The notes under the pieces are model-generated. The model was not told the origin of the DNA, made no database searches, and saw only the letters and a list, made by a program, of their open reading frames with translations. From positions 10,354,001 to 10,418,000 of the forward strand of contig OX387203.1 in NCBI GenBank assembly GCA_947561715.1: a DNA stretch of 64,000 nt, in the 5' to 3' direction. Source of the DNA: Ascidia mentula (Eukaryota > Chordata > Ascidiacea > Phlebobranchia > Ascidiidae). Below, one piece after another: positions 42,846-57,700 of this stretch (position 1 is the stretch's first letter; the number at the start of each line of letters is the position of its first letter). The position numbers and the translations under genes are program-made.

Positions 42846-44344
42846 CTTGATTGATAGAAATTATTTTTTTTTTAATTCCATTAATTTCTGTTAATAATGT
42901 TCAGCCTCTGTTTCGTTTCATGCTTATTTTGTTGAATTTGTAAAATCAATTGATCCACTTTAGTTGACAATGTGGCATGTGTTGTTTTTTTCAACGTAGT
43001 AGGAGACATATGCTTTTCAGGTTTGAAAGTTGAATTTATTAACCGGTTATCATATCACCGCCTAAATCTCATCCAAATAGAATCAAATATTTTAAAATTA
43101 TTTCCTCTTTCGACAATGCAACCAAATTTGACCATTTTTGTTGTGGATTTCTTGCTAAATTGTCTAAAATCAAACTTGCAATTTTGCCAATGAATCTTTC
43201 AAAACAACTTGGATAAATGTTGTGGAACATCGCCAAATGATCATGTAAAACTGAGCATCGTATGCTGCTCACATCTATGACGCAACTTAAAAAAAGCTAT
43301 TTGCGTCTTCCTGTTGTCAGCGGGGCGATATTGCGGGCAAAAAATCTTGGAACGCGCCAAATGTATCAAAGGCTTATAAATGAATATGGTTTGAACAATC
43401 GCCTTACCAAGCAAAGACGACTATCTGTCATTTATATCTGTTTTACATACAACACTCCGCAGGATTCACTGGCAAACGGCTTGATGCGAATAAACCGTTT
43501 ATTATCAGGTTTGTGGGAATAAATCTGAAGCAAGCGCAAAGCTTGGTGTCTCAGAAATGATACCAGTATCCTGTCAAGCAATAATACAGAATCGAATTGA
43601 ACATGAAACACCGAGGTCATTTATGAACTGAGTTATAACAAAAATGAAAATGCGTCGCGATTTAAACAGTATCAAGTGATATAACAGCAATGGAGGTGAA
43701 CGAGAAAGAACGCAAAACAACATATTTACAGTTAAAACTTGTCTATGTCCGTTGTAGCACATTAATTTTGATTCATGGTAAGTTGATAAAATCACTATGG
43801 AAACGAGAATATAACAATGCATGACAAATCGTGGTGACACAGAAGCAAATTTGAAAGATTGCCATGAAACAGAGGTCATGGCGAAAAATATCGAATTAAA
43901 AACAGACGGTTATATTGCTGTTGCTGCCAGGCATATTATATATTAATTAATCTGTTCTTCTGGCACAATTAAACGTCACTATTATTCACCGACGTTATCA
44001 AAAAACAAACAATTAAAAATTAATTTTCTGTTTGGCTATAAGTTGGGTTTATGTTCACCAGTTGAAAAGCTAATCATAACTCAAAATACTGCCTCAAGCA
44101 AAAAAATTAGCAACACTCGCAAAGATACATTGGTCGTCAAATTGATCATAAGAATGTCTCGTACGCATTTTCATCAGGTTGGGAAGTGGCATGCGTGGCG
44201 TCAGCATTGCAGTATGCAGCAGGGTCAGGTTGTTCGTTTGTCGAGCTTTTAAAATCATCAACACTGCAACGATATATTCGCAAGCATGGTTCACAGACGA
44301 GAATTTTTAACCAAACTTATATGAGATTTGTGAAATATGAAAAC
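42846..44344. other. 3' flank of CUB receptor gene 2
   Basis: Duplicate of 5884-7340. No gene seen. Both AATAAA signals present in the gene 1 flank are lost: one by substitution near 43980, the other by a deletion near 44025. The next AATAAA on the minus strand is about 840 nt from the stop, at 43498-43503. Confidence 0.6.
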
Positions 44345-45791
44345 TCACTGCTGTCCTCTGTCCTGTGGGTTGCGATTTTCAACGACTTTCATTTCTATTC
44401 CTTCAGGCTGGACGTCTGCAAAAAAACCATAGACCTTGTAGTGGTACAAAGAGTAGTGGTATACAAGAAATACTGTATTAGAAAGTCATATACTGATTAA
44501 TACGAAACATACAAATATTTTCGCCACACGTAATTAAATTTCTCTCCTTGTCGTTGCGCAACTCAACATTTCAACATCTGTAGAGTGATCTCGTCGTATT
44601 TCGTTATCACAAATTTGAAAGATTTTCGAGAACAATTGTTTACCTTTTGTAGCAGCTGATGCCAGGCAACACTGCCTTATCCCAAACCCTGTTGCTATGA
44701 GAGTAACAAGTCCCAGACCAACGGATAACAGCAATGTAAGGAGGGTAAGTGTCGGTGCTGGTATTGCTTCAACCATTAATACTACTTTCTTCTCAACGTA
44801 AAATGGAGGTCCGGACCTGATGGTAATGGAGTAGTTTCCGAGATCGCGTTCCGAAACCTAAAAAAATGTTTTCATCAACACTTTCGGTGGTAAAATTTGG
44901 GCATATTACTTCAAAGCTACCTTCGTAAACAAAAGGTCGATTCGGTTTTGAGTCCCGTTGGAAAATAACTTTGCGATTGTTACCTCGGCACCTGTTAAGG
45001 AAACAAGTATTTCACATAAACCCGTGAAACAAATCACAGTATTAGATAAACTTTGCTTGATTCAGATTTGAAACAAAAACTACATCAAATAATTGTCAGA
45101 GGAACTGCTTGTAGAAGTTTCAATGCAAACGAGGCGAAAAGCTTCGAGAAAGCACAGTGCTACGGATGCGTCACAAACCGAAAGCCTCCAAAGGATTGAA
45201 ATGCAAAGAAAGAAACTGATACCTCCTTTCATCACCACAACATCCCCGTTTCCACGAATTGCCGGATTTGACTGAAACCCGAATCCCACAGACGATTTCT
45301 CTTGTAGTCTGACCTTTTTGAATATTATGGTTTCGTCGATTTTGGGAGGAACTTGCAACAATTAAAGGACTGTTAATCTTACATCAAAAGACAGGACTCC
45401 ATTAAATACTATTCACGGCTAATAAAAATTCTTGCATCCTTACATTGAACTTTTAGTTTCAGTGATTTGGTTTCTGTTTTCTTGTCATCTTCCGAACTCT
45501 GATGACACGTCACTAATGATCCGTGATCTGATGACGTCAAGCGGATGTTCACTGAAGCGAACTAAATATATTATTAAGAAGTTAGGTTTGACAACATGTG
45601 GATCACCGGTTTATAAAAAGCGCCTTTATATAATTGTTGTAACCATACCTCTTTCCTAACAAGCTGAAGATTGTGCACAGTCATATTTATGAAATGCATT
45701 TTCACACTGAATTTATCGCAGAATATCAAAACTAATTCCCCCTCTTTCAACGCAGAAGTATTGCTGAGTGAGTTGAAATCCAAAAGCGTAC
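44345..45791 (-). other. gene 2 exons for Ig-like 1, Ig-like 2, TM and tail
   Basis: Six exons: 45649-45791, 45444-45561, 45223-45351, 44921-44991, 44644-44857 and 44345-44415. Lengths and phases equal those of gene 1. Differences include VGFGFQSNPA for VGFGFSSNPS, GDVVVMKGG near the end of the 45223 exon, and RQCC for RLCC inside the membrane. The acceptor of 44921-44991 is improved to TTTCCTTAACAG. Confidence 0.8.
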
Positions 45792-48700
45792 CTCAATTCA
45801 TTCAACATTTAATAAGTGAGACGAGTTTAACAACGCCATTGTGGAACTAAAAAGTTTCATATTTCAAAAGTTTCGATTCCATGTCTTAGAAAATTTTGTG
45901 CAAAAATCAGACGCTTTCAGAAAACATACTGGCATTGTTATTCTTGCTAACGTTACACTTTAGTATCTAAGAGCATTGTTTAGTTTAGTTTACTTTCACC
46001 AACCGTTCCAGCATCTGTAAGGATCGCTCCATTCAGCAGTTTCGGTGCAGGACATTGTGGCGTTTCGACCGACCGCAGCTGAGTTATGAACGAAAACAGA
46101 ACCCTTGCATTGTGCAGTTACCTGTGTGCTGTATGTCCATGGCCGTTGATTTGTAGGTTGTACAATTTTTAAGTTTGAAAGAGAAGGGCAATCTAAAACA
46201 AATGCAAACAAAGTTTTCAAACCTATCTATTCTTCACTTATTCGAACGCTTCTTGATGAGTTTACACTGTTTTTAATGTTATTTTGTGAGATAACGAATG
46301 CATTACATACCTTTTGAAATTATTCTTGGACTTCCCAGATGGGATTGATTGCAGCAGCAAGATATAATTCTAAGTACGCTCCCGTTAAACATAGACGGGG
46401 AAAGGATTGTAACGTTAAGGAAGTGATTGTCCATTAATCGCAGTGTTGACACCCGCACACCGATAGTTTTGTCTGTTATGGGATTGGGACTCGAAGGTTT
46501 GTATTTTGCCAACAGCTCACTATTCCCATTCATTGCTTCCTTCAACAAGTATAGATCGAAATCCTTAGTTGCCGGCCCGTAGTAGGTTATATGGAATAAT
46601 ATGGTGATGTTTGGAACACCAGTAGACCATATAAAACTTGGACTCGCGTAGTTTCCGACCGATCGCACAGAAGCGTGCCAGCATGTTTCTAGAAAAGACG
46701 AATAGGGGAAATTTCAACATTGTTGTTAATCTTGATCTCAGCAAATGATCCAGATGCTCGAGGTTTTTGTTTAGAAATGTCTGTTATGCGCCGGAAAGTG
46801 GTATAAATTTCTCCATGACTTTTCTCTATACTTCCTATGTCTTAATATATAACAAAACAATTGGTGTAAAATTTCGCAAAGTAAAGCAGTGGTGAACTTT
46901 GCAAGTGTTATCAACAATAAGCATTGTGTTTTTAATTTGTTCAACTACATAGGAAACGACTACGCAAAATACACAAATGTTAAACTACATATTATACCTG
47001 CAGTGTAATTGATTGAAAACCCCTGATATGGATAAGTGCTGCCAGAAGTGAAAGTCAACCGAGCCACATTTCCAAGAGAAGTAAAATTGAAACCAGATGA
47101 TAGAAATCCAGAAAAATAATTTAAAGACCCATTTTCGTTGTAAATCTGCGATGGTAACAGAATAATTCATCGGAAATTACAAATAATTTCTGGTTTTCTG
47201 GCACAATTAAACGTTAATTTTTTTAATGGAAATTTCGCCAGCTATTCAACGAGGCTTCATCAGGATAATGCTGGGAAACAACAAATTTCTTAAAATCTGA
47301 TGCAAACTTTCAAACTTTGTTTATATTGATGACCTTATCTCGGCATGACTCAATGTATGACACCTTTTCGTTTGGAATTTCCATAATGTCATATCAAATC
47401 AGCAAGTGCCAATCTAGGTGTAAGAGCGCACAAACTTACCCGCAATTTATCAGAGCCTGATTCAGTTTGAAACGAATTCACCACGAACTTGATCACGTGA
47501 TTTGGCGGGGCATTGATAAACCATTGGCAGTTTTCATAGTTGTTGTAAGTTCCAGGCCAACCAGGAGATGTGAGAACTTCCGTCCCTGTGACGTTTGCTG
47601 TGCGATTGGTTTCGCCACATCGAGGTGTCCAGATAACTAGTGACGTAACAAAGAGTCAACAAACATACACTGTATTTTTAAGTCTTGCTGTTGCAGAAAA
47701 TGTTGTCTTAAAACATAGCAATGAGTTAAAACTGTTTCTTATACCTGCTGCGTAATTGATTGTAAACCCCTGATATGCTCCACTGCTGCCAGAAGTGAAA
47801 GTCAACCGAGCCACACTTCCAACAGAAGTAAAATTGAAACCAGATGACAGAAATCCAGAAAAAGAATTTAAAGTTCTGTTTTCGTTGTAAATCTGTGATA
47901 GTAACAGAATAGTTTATCGGAAATTACAAATAATTTCTAGTGTTCTGGCACAATTAAATGTTGATAATTATTGATGGAAATTTCGCCAGCTATTCAACGA
48001 GGCTTCATCAGGGTAATGCTGGGAAATTACAAGTTGCTTCAATTCTGATGCAAACTATCAAACTTTATTTATATTGATGACCTTATTCGGTATTGTGGCA
48101 ACACGCATGTTTCCCTGGCCTAGTTCTGATCACGCCGCATGTTTTCTGAAATTCAACACTGGAACACCAAACGGAAAGGATGCAGGCGGAGTTCGGCCTT
48201 CCTGCAGAGCTAAAAGCAAGCTGCTGATACTCTGCTGGAAAACTACATTTTTTCTGACTCTTTGTTATAAAACGCCCTCGTGGTAATCGTTCGTCCCCAA
48301 TCGGTCTGACATTATTTCTTGCCATTGGCGCTGTTGCGTTCGCATGTTCTGTTGTTAGTTAATTCGCTATTCATGGGATAAACTCTTGTTAAACGCGCTT
48401 GAACCAAATTAAACTTACGCCACCTGGTATTGCAAACGTGTCTTTCATATAATAAATAAGTCTGTTCACGGAGTTTTGAATTCAGAAAGAACACGCAAGC
48501 AGACTTTAGTTTCTGCACAGCAGCAGCCGACCGGGAAACAATTGGTACGCTGCAGCATGACTCTATGTATGACTCATTTTCGTTTGGAATTTCCGTAATC
48601 TGTTATAAACTAATCAGCAAGTGCCAATCCAGGTGTAAGAGCGCACAAACTTACCCGCAATTTATCGGAACCTGATTCAGTTTGAAACGAATTCACCATG

Positions 48701-51700
48701 AACTTGATCACGTGAGTTGGCGGGGCATTGATAAACCATTGGCAGTTTTCATAGTTGTTGTAAGTTCCAGGCCAACCAGGGGATGTGAAAATTTCCGTCC
48801 CTGTGACGTTTGCTGTGCGGTTGGTTTCGCCACAACGAGGATTCCTGACTAGAATAACGCAATTCACAAATATTGGAAGTTTTGATTCAACACGTATAAT
48901 TGCAACTTCAAGAGAAAAATATGATAGATTTTCTTGTAAAGTGTCGAATATAATTGAATACAAAATTTCCATTTTAACAATTCATCTTTTTCATAAAATG
49001 CTACAAAAGTTTTTATACTTCATATTAATGTCTATAAATCAGGGTTTCTTAAACTGTGAGCGACGAAACAGGCTCAGTTGTGCCGCGAACCTCATCAAAC
49101 AATAACCTAAACAATGCATTTCCAAAACACCAAGGAATGCAACTTAACAAACATATGAAAAAGCAAAACTGCAACTACCAGCTATGTAGTTGATTGAAAA
49201 TCCAGAAGAAGTTCCACTTCCATCCAAAGTAAAAGTTAATCGAACCGCATTTAAATTCGTAGCGACAGTGTAACCTGACGACACAGATCCACTCAAAGAA
49301 CGTAACAATGTACTTCCGCCTTGGTCGTATATCTGCAACAGTAATATCAAAAGTCTAAAGCAGTAGCAGTTTTCAAAACAGGGCGAGAGCTATTTTAGGG
49401 CACTGCGTTTGCTTAGAGCGACACATTTTTGGTTTTCTCTTGGGCCGGATCCAAAACGCATTCATTTGGCGCTGTTGGAATCTTTGTTTGTTTGTTATAT
49501 GGCGGCAGAAGTACACTTGTGCCCCAGGTTTTGAAACAAAGAAAAATTTCTCCGGCCCAAACCTTGTCTGTGATTCCTGCCTTATTCAGCCCCAATATAT
49601 TTCTCTTCAAATCAAAATGACCAAACTTACCCGCAATATTTCGGAACCAGTTTGAAACAAATTCACCACGAACTTGATCACGTGATTTGGCGGGGCATTG
49701 ATAAACCATTGGCAGTTTTCATAGTTGTTGAAAGTTCCAGGCCAACCAGGAGATGTGAGAACTTCCGTCCCTCTGAGGCTTGCTGTGCGATTGGTTTCGC
49801 CACATCGAGGTGTCCAGATAACTAGTGACGTAACAAAGAGTCAACAAACATGCACTGTATTTTTAAATCTTGCTGTTGCAGAAAATGTTGTCAAAAAACA
49901 TAACAATGTGTTAAAACTGTTTCTTATACCTGCTGCGTAATTGATTGAAAACCCCTGATGTGCTCCACTGCTGCCAGAAGTGAAAGTCAACCGAGCCACA
50001 CTTCCAACAGAAGTAAAATTGAAACCAGATGATAGAAATCCAGAAAAAGAATTTGAAGTTCTATTTTCGTTGTAAATCTGTGATAATAACAGAATAATTC
50101 ATCGGAAATATCAAATAATTTATGGTTTTCTGGCACAATTATTAAACGTTGATAATTATTTATGGAAATTTCGCCAGCTATTCAACGAGGCTTCATCAGG
50201 GTAATGCTGGGAAATTACAAGTTGCTTCAAATCTGATGCAAACTTTTAAACTTTATTTATATTGATGACCTTATTCGGCATTGTGGCAACACGCATGTTT
50301 CCCTGTCCTAGTTCTGATCACGCCGCATGTTTTCTGAAATTCAACACTGGAACACCAAACGGAAAGGATGCAGGCGGAGTTAAGCCTTCCTGTATAGCTA
50401 AAAGCAAGCTGCTGATACTCTGCTGGACAACCACGTTTTTCTGACTCTTTGTTATAAAACGCCCTCGTAGTAATCGTTCGCCCTCTCTCAGTGTGTCATT
50501 ATTTCTTGCCATTCGCGCTGTTACGTTCGCATGTTCTGTTATTAGTTAATTCGCTATTCATGGGATAAACTCTTGTTAAACGCGCTTGAACCAAATAAAA
50601 CTTACGCCACCTGGTATTGCAAATGTGTTTTTCATATAATAAATAAGTCTGTTCACGGAGTTTTAAATTCAGTAGTCTATACAGCAAGAACACGCAAGCA
50701 GACTTTTAGTTTCAGCACAGCAGCAGCCGACCGGGAAACAATTGGTACGCTGCAGCGCGACTCTATGCATGACTCCTTTTCGTTTGGAATTTCCATAATG
50801 GGTTATAAACTAATCAGCAAGTGCCAATCTAGGTGTAAGAGCGCACAGACTTACCCGCAATTTATCGGAACTTGATTCAGTTTGAAACAAATTCACCACG
50901 AACTTGATGACGTGATTTGGTGGGGCATTGATAAACCATTGGCAGTTTTCATAGTTGTTGTAAGTTCCAGGCCAACCAGGCGATGTGAGAACTTCCGTCC
51001 CTGTGACGTTTGCTGTGCGGTTGGTTTCGCCACAACGAGGATTCCTGACTAGAATAACGCAATTCACAAATATTGGAAGTTTTGATTCAACACGTATAAT
51101 TGCAACTTCAAGGGAAAAATATGATAGATTTTCTTGTAAAGTGACGAATATAATTGAATACAAAATTTCCTTTTTAACAATTCATCTTTTTCCTAAAATG
51201 CTATAAAAGTTTTTATACTTCATATTAATGTCTATAAATCAGTGTTTCTTAAACTGTGAGCGACGAAACAGGCTCAGTTGTGCCGCGAACCTCATCAAAC
51301 AATAACCTAAACAATGCATTTCCAAAATACCAAGGAATGCAACTTAACAAACATACGAAAAAGCAAAACTGCAACTACCAACTATGTAGTTGATTGAAAA
51401 TACAGAAGAAGTTCCACTTCCATCCGAAGTAAAAGTTAATCGAACCGCATTTAAATTCGTAGCGACAGTGGAACCTGACGACACAGATCCACCCAAAGAA
51501 CGTAACAATGTACTTCCGCCTTGGTCGTATATCTGCAACAGTAATATCAAAAGTCTAAAGCAGTAGCAAGTTTTCAAAACGGGGCGAGAGCTATTTTAGG
51601 GCACTGCGTTTGCTTAAAGCGAAACATTTTTGGTTTTCTCTTGGGCCGGATCCAAAACGCACACATTTGGCGCTGTTGGAATCTTTGTTTGTTTGTTATA

Positions 51701-54700
51701 TTGCGGCAAAAGTACACTTGTGCGCCAGCTTTTGAAACAAAGAAAAATTTCGCCGGCCCAAACCGTGTCTGTGATTCCTGCATTATTTAGCCCCAATATA
51801 TTTTTCTTCAAATCAAAATGACCAAACTTACCCGCAATTTATCAGAACCTGATTTAGTTCGAAACGAGTTTACGATGAATTTGATCACGTGATTTGGCGG
51901 GGCATTGATAAACCATTGGCAGTTTTCATAGTTGTTGTAAGTTCCAGGCCAACCAGGAGATGTGAGAACTTCCGTCCCTCTGAGGCTTGCTGTGCGATTG
52001 GTTTCGCCACATCGAGGTGTCCAGATAACTAGTGACGTAACAAAGAATCAACAGACATACACTGTATTTTTAAATTTTGCTGTTGCAAAGAATGTTGTCG
52101 CAAAACATAACAATGTGTTAAAACTGTTTCTTATACCTGCTGCGTAATTGACTGAAAACCCCTGATATGCTCCACTGCTGCCAGAAGTGAAAGTCAACCG
52201 AGCCACACTTCCAACAGAAGTAAAATTAAAACCAGATGATAGAAATCCAGAAAAAGAATTTAAAGTTCTATTTTCGTTGTAAATCTGTGTGAATAACAGA
52301 ATAATTCATCGGAAATATCAAATAATTTATGGTTTTCTGGCACAATTATTAAACGTTGATAATTATTTATGGAAATTTCGCCAGCTATTCAACGAGGCTT
52401 CATCAGGGTAATGCTGGGAAATTACAAGCTGCTTCAAATCTGATGCAAACTTTCAAACTGTATTTATATTGATGACTTTATTCGGTATTGTGGCAACACG
52501 CATGTTTCCCTGGCCTAGTTCTGATCACGCCGCATGTTTTCTGAAATTCAACACTGGAACACCAAACGGAAAGGATGCAGGCGGAGTTAAGCCTTCCTGT
52601 ATAGCTAAAAGCAAGCTGCTGATACTCTGCTGGACAACCCCCTTTCTGACTCTTTGTTATAAAACGCCCTCGTAGTAATCGTTCGCCCTCTCTCGGTGTG
52701 CCATTATTTCTTGCCATTCGCGCTGTTACGTTCGCATGTTCTGTTATTAGTTAATTCGCTATTCATGGGATAAACTCTTGTTAAACGCGCTTGAACCAAA
52801 TTAAACTTACGCCACCTGGTATTGCAAATGTGTGTTTCATGTAATAAATAAGTCTGTTCACGGAGTTTTAAATTCAGTAGTCTATACAGCAAGAACACGC
52901 AAGCAGACTTTTAGTTTCAGCACAGCAGCAGCCGACCGGGAAAAAATTGGTACGCTTCAGCACGACTCTATGCATGACACCTTTTCGTTTGGAATTTCCA
53001 TACTGTGTTATAAACTAATCAGCAAGTGCCAATCTAGGTGTGCGCACAAACTTACCCGCAATTTATCAAAACTTGATTCAGTTTGAAACAAATTCACCAC
53101 GAACTTGATGACGTGATTTGGCGGGGCATTGACAAACCATTGGCAGTTTTCATAGTTGTTGTAAGTTCCAGGCCAACCAGGCGATGTGAGAACTTCCGTC
53201 CCTCTGACGTTTGCTGTGCGGTTGGTTTCGCCACAACGAGGATTCCTGACTAGAATAACGCAATTCACAAATATTTGAAGTTTTGATTCAACACGTATAA
53301 TTGCAACTTCAAGGGAAAAATATGATAGATTTTCTTGTAAAGTGTCGAATATAATTGAATACAAAACTTCCTTTTTAACAATTCATCTTTTTCATAAAAT
53401 GCTACAAAGGTTTTTATACTTCATATTAATGTCTATAAATCAGTGTTTCTTAAACTGTGAGCGACGAAACAGGCCCAGGTGTGCCGCGAACCTCATCAAA
53501 CAATAACCTAAACAATGCATTTCCAAAACACCAAGGAATGCAACTTAACAAACATTCGAAAAAGCAAAACTGCAACTACCAGCTATGTAGTTGATTGAAA
53601 ATCCAGAAGAAGTTCCACTTCCATCCGAAGTAAAAGTTAATCGAACCGCATTTAAATTCGTAGCGACAGTGAAACCTGACGACACAGATCCACTCAAAGA
53701 ACGTAACAATGCACTTCCGCCTTGGTCGTATATCTGCAACAGTAATATCAAAAGTCTAAAGCAGTAGCAAGTTTTCAAAACAGGGCGAGAGCTATTTTAG
53801 GGCACTGCGTTTTCTTAGTTCGACACATTTTTGGTTTTCTCTTGGGCCGGATCCAAAACGCACACATTTGGCGCTGTTGGAATCTTTGTTTGTTTGTTAT
53901 ATTGCGGCAGAAGTACACTTGTGCGCCAGCTTTTGAAACAAAGAAAGATTTCGCCGGTGCAAACCGTGTCTGTGATTCCTGCCTTATTCAGCCCCAATAT
54001 ATTTCTCTTCAAATCAAAATGACAAAACTTACCCGCAATATTTCGGAACCAGTTTGAAACAAATTCACCATGAATTTGATCACGTGATTTGGTGGGGCAT
54101 TGATAAACCATTGGCAATTTTCATAGTTGTTGTAAGTTCCAGGCCAACCAGGAGATGTGAGAACTTCCGTCCCTCTGAGGTTTGCTGTGCGATTGGTTTC
54201 GCCACATCGAGGTGTCCAGATAACTAGTGACGTAACAAAGAGTCAACAAACATACACTGTATGTTTAAATTTTGTTGTTGCAGAAAATGTTGACACAAAA
54301 CATAACAATGTGTTAAAACTGTTTTTTATACCTGCTGCGTAATTGATTTTAAACCCCTGATATGCTCCATTGCTGCCAGAAGTGAAAGTCAACCGAGCCA
54401 CACTTCCAACAGAAGTAAAATTGAAACCAGATGATAGAAATCCAGAAATAGAATTCAAAGTTCTATTTTCGTTGTAAATCTGCGATAGTAACAGAATAAT
54501 TCATCGCAAATATCAAATAATTTCTTGTTTTCTTGCACAATTATTATACATTGATTTTTATCAATGGAAATTTCGCCAGCTATTCAACTCGACTTCATCA
54601 GAATAATGGTGGGAAATTACAAGTTGCTTCAAATCTGATGCAAACTTTCAAACTTTGTTTATATTGATGACCTTATCTCGGCATTGCGACAACACGCATG

Positions 54701-57700
54701 TTTCCCTGGCCTAGTTCTGATCACGCCGCATGTTTTCTGAAATTCAACACTGGAACAAAGAACGGAAAGGATGTAGGCGGAGTTAAGCCTTCCTGTAGAG
54801 CTAAAAGCAAGCTGCTGATACTCTGCTGGACAACCACGTTTTTTCTGACTCTTTGTTATAAAACGCCCTCGTGGTAATCGTTCGACCCCACTCGGTCTGC
54901 CATTATTTCTTGCCATTCGCGCTGTTACGTTCGCATGTTCTGTTGTTAGTTAATTCGCTATTCATGGGATAAACTCTTGTTAAACGCGCTTGAACCAAAT
55001 TAAACTTAAGCCACCTGGTATTGCAAACGTGTCTTTCATATAATAAATAAGTCTGTTCACAGAGTTTAAAATTCAGTAGTCTATACAGCAAGAACACGCA
55101 AGCAGACTTTAGTTTCAGCACAGCAGCAGCCGACCGGGAAACAATTGGTACGCTGCAGCATGACTCAATGCATGACACCTTTTCGTTTGGAATTTCCATT
55201 ATGTGTTATAAACTAATCAGCAAGTGCCAATCTAGGTGTAAGAGCACACAAACTTACCCGTAATTTATCGGAACCTGATTCAGTTTGAAACAAATTCACC
55301 ACGAACTTGATCACGTGATTTGGTGGGGCATTGATAAACCATTGGCAATTTTCATAGTTGTTGTAAGTTCCAGGCCAACCAGGAGATGTGAGAACTTCCG
55401 TCCCTCTGAGGTTTGCTGTGCGATTGGTTTCGCCACATCGAGGTGTCCAGATAACTAGTGACGTAACAAAGAGTCAACAAACATACACTGTATGTTTAAA
55501 TTTTGTTGTTGCAGAAAATGTTGACACAAAACATAACAATGTGTTAAAACTGTTTCTTATACCTGCTGCGTAATTGATTTTAAACCCCTGAAATGCTCCA
55601 CTGCTGCCAGAAGTGAAAGTCAACCGAGCCACACTTCCAACAGAAGTAAAATTGAAACCAGATGATAGAAATCCAGAATTAGAATTCAAAGTTCTATTTT
55701 TGTTGTAAATCTGCGATAGTAACAGAATAATTCATCGCAAATATCAAATAATTTCTTGTTTTCTTGCACAATTATTATACATTGATTTTTATCAATGGAA
55801 ATTTCGCCAGCTATTCAACTCGACTTCATCAGAATAATGGTGGGAAATTACAAGTTGCTTCAAATCTGATGCAAACTTTCAAACTTTATTTATATTGATG
55901 ATCTTATTCGGTATTGTGGAAACACGCATGTTTCCCTGGCCTAGTTCTGATCACGCCGCATGTTTTCTGAAATTCAACACTGGAACAAAGAACGGAAAGG
56001 ATGCAGGCGGAGTTAAGCCTTCCTGCAGAGCTAAAAGCAAGCTGCTGATACTCTGCTGGACAACCACGTTTTTTCTGACTCTTTGTTATAAAACGCCCTC
56101 GTGGTAATCGTTCGACCCCACTCGGTCTGCCATTATTTCTTGCCATTCGCGCTGTTACGTTCGCATGTTCTGTTGTTAGTTAATTCGCTATTCATGGGAT
56201 AAACTCTTGTTAAACGCGCTTGAACCAAATTAAACTTAAGCCACCTGGTATTGCAAACGTGTCTTTCATATAATAAATAAGTCTGTTCACAGAGTTTAAA
56301 ATTCAGTAGTCTATACAGCAAGAACACGCAAGCAGACTTTAGTTTCAGCACAGCAGCAGCCGACCGGGAAACAATTGGTACGCTGCAGCATGACTCAATG
56401 CATGACACCTTTTCGTTTGGAATTTCCATTATGTGTTATAAACTAATCAGCAAGTGCCAATCTAGGTGTAAGAGCACACAAACTTACCCGTAATTTATCG
56501 GAACCTGTTTCAGTTTGAAACAAATTCACCACGAACTTGATCACGTGATTTGGCGGGGCATTGATAAACCATTGGCAGTTTTCATAGTTGTTGTAATTTT
56601 CAGGCCAACCAGGAGATGTGAGAACTTCCGTCCCTCTGACGTTTGCTGTGCGATTGGTTTCGCCACAACGAGGATTCCTGACTAGAATAACGCAATTCAC
56701 AAATATTTGAAGTTTTGATTCAACACGTATAATTGCAACTTCAAGGGAAAAATATGATAGATTTTCTTGTAAAGTGTCGAATATAATTGAATACAAAATT
56801 TCCTTTTTAACAATTCATCTTTTTCATAAAATGCTACAAAGGTTTTTATACTTCATATTAATGTCCATAAATCAGTGTTTCTTAAACTGTGAGCGACGAA
56901 ACAGGCCCAGGTGTGCCGCGAACCTCATCAAACAATAACCTAAACAATGCATTTCCAAAACACCAAGGAATGCAACTTAACAAACATACGAAAAAGCAAA
57001 ACTGCAACTACCAGCTATGTAGTTGATTGAAAATCCAGAAGAAGTTCCACTTCCATCCGAAGTAAAAGTTAATCGAACCGCATTTAAATTCGTAGCGACA
57101 GTGTAACCTGACGACACAGATCCATTCAAAGAACGTAACAATGTACTTCCGCCTTGGTCGTATATCTGCAACAGTAATATCAAAAGTCTAAAGCAGTAGC
57201 AAGTTTTCAAAACAGGGCGAGAGCCATTTTAAGGCACTGCGTTTGCTTAGAGCGACACATTTTTGGTTTTCTCTTGGGCCGGATCCAAAACGCACACATT
57301 TGGCGCTGTTGGAATCTTTGTTTGTTTGTTATATTGCGGCAGAAGTACACTTGTGCGCCAGCTTTTGAAACAAAGAAAGATTTCGCCGGTGCAAACCGTG
57401 TCTGTGATTCCTGCCTTATTCAGCCCCAATATATTTCTCTTCAAATCAAAATGACCAAACTTACCCGCAATATTTCGGAACCGGTTTGAAACATATTCAC
57501 CATGAATTTGATCACGTGATTTGGTGGGGCATTGATAAACCATTGGCAATTTTCATAGTTGTTGTAAGTTCCAGGCCAACCAGGAGATGTGAGAACTTCC
57601 GTCCCTCTGAGGTTTGCTGTGCGATTGGTTTCGCCACATCGAGGTGTCCAGATAACTAGTGACGTAACAAAGAGTCAACAAACATACACTGTATGTTTAA

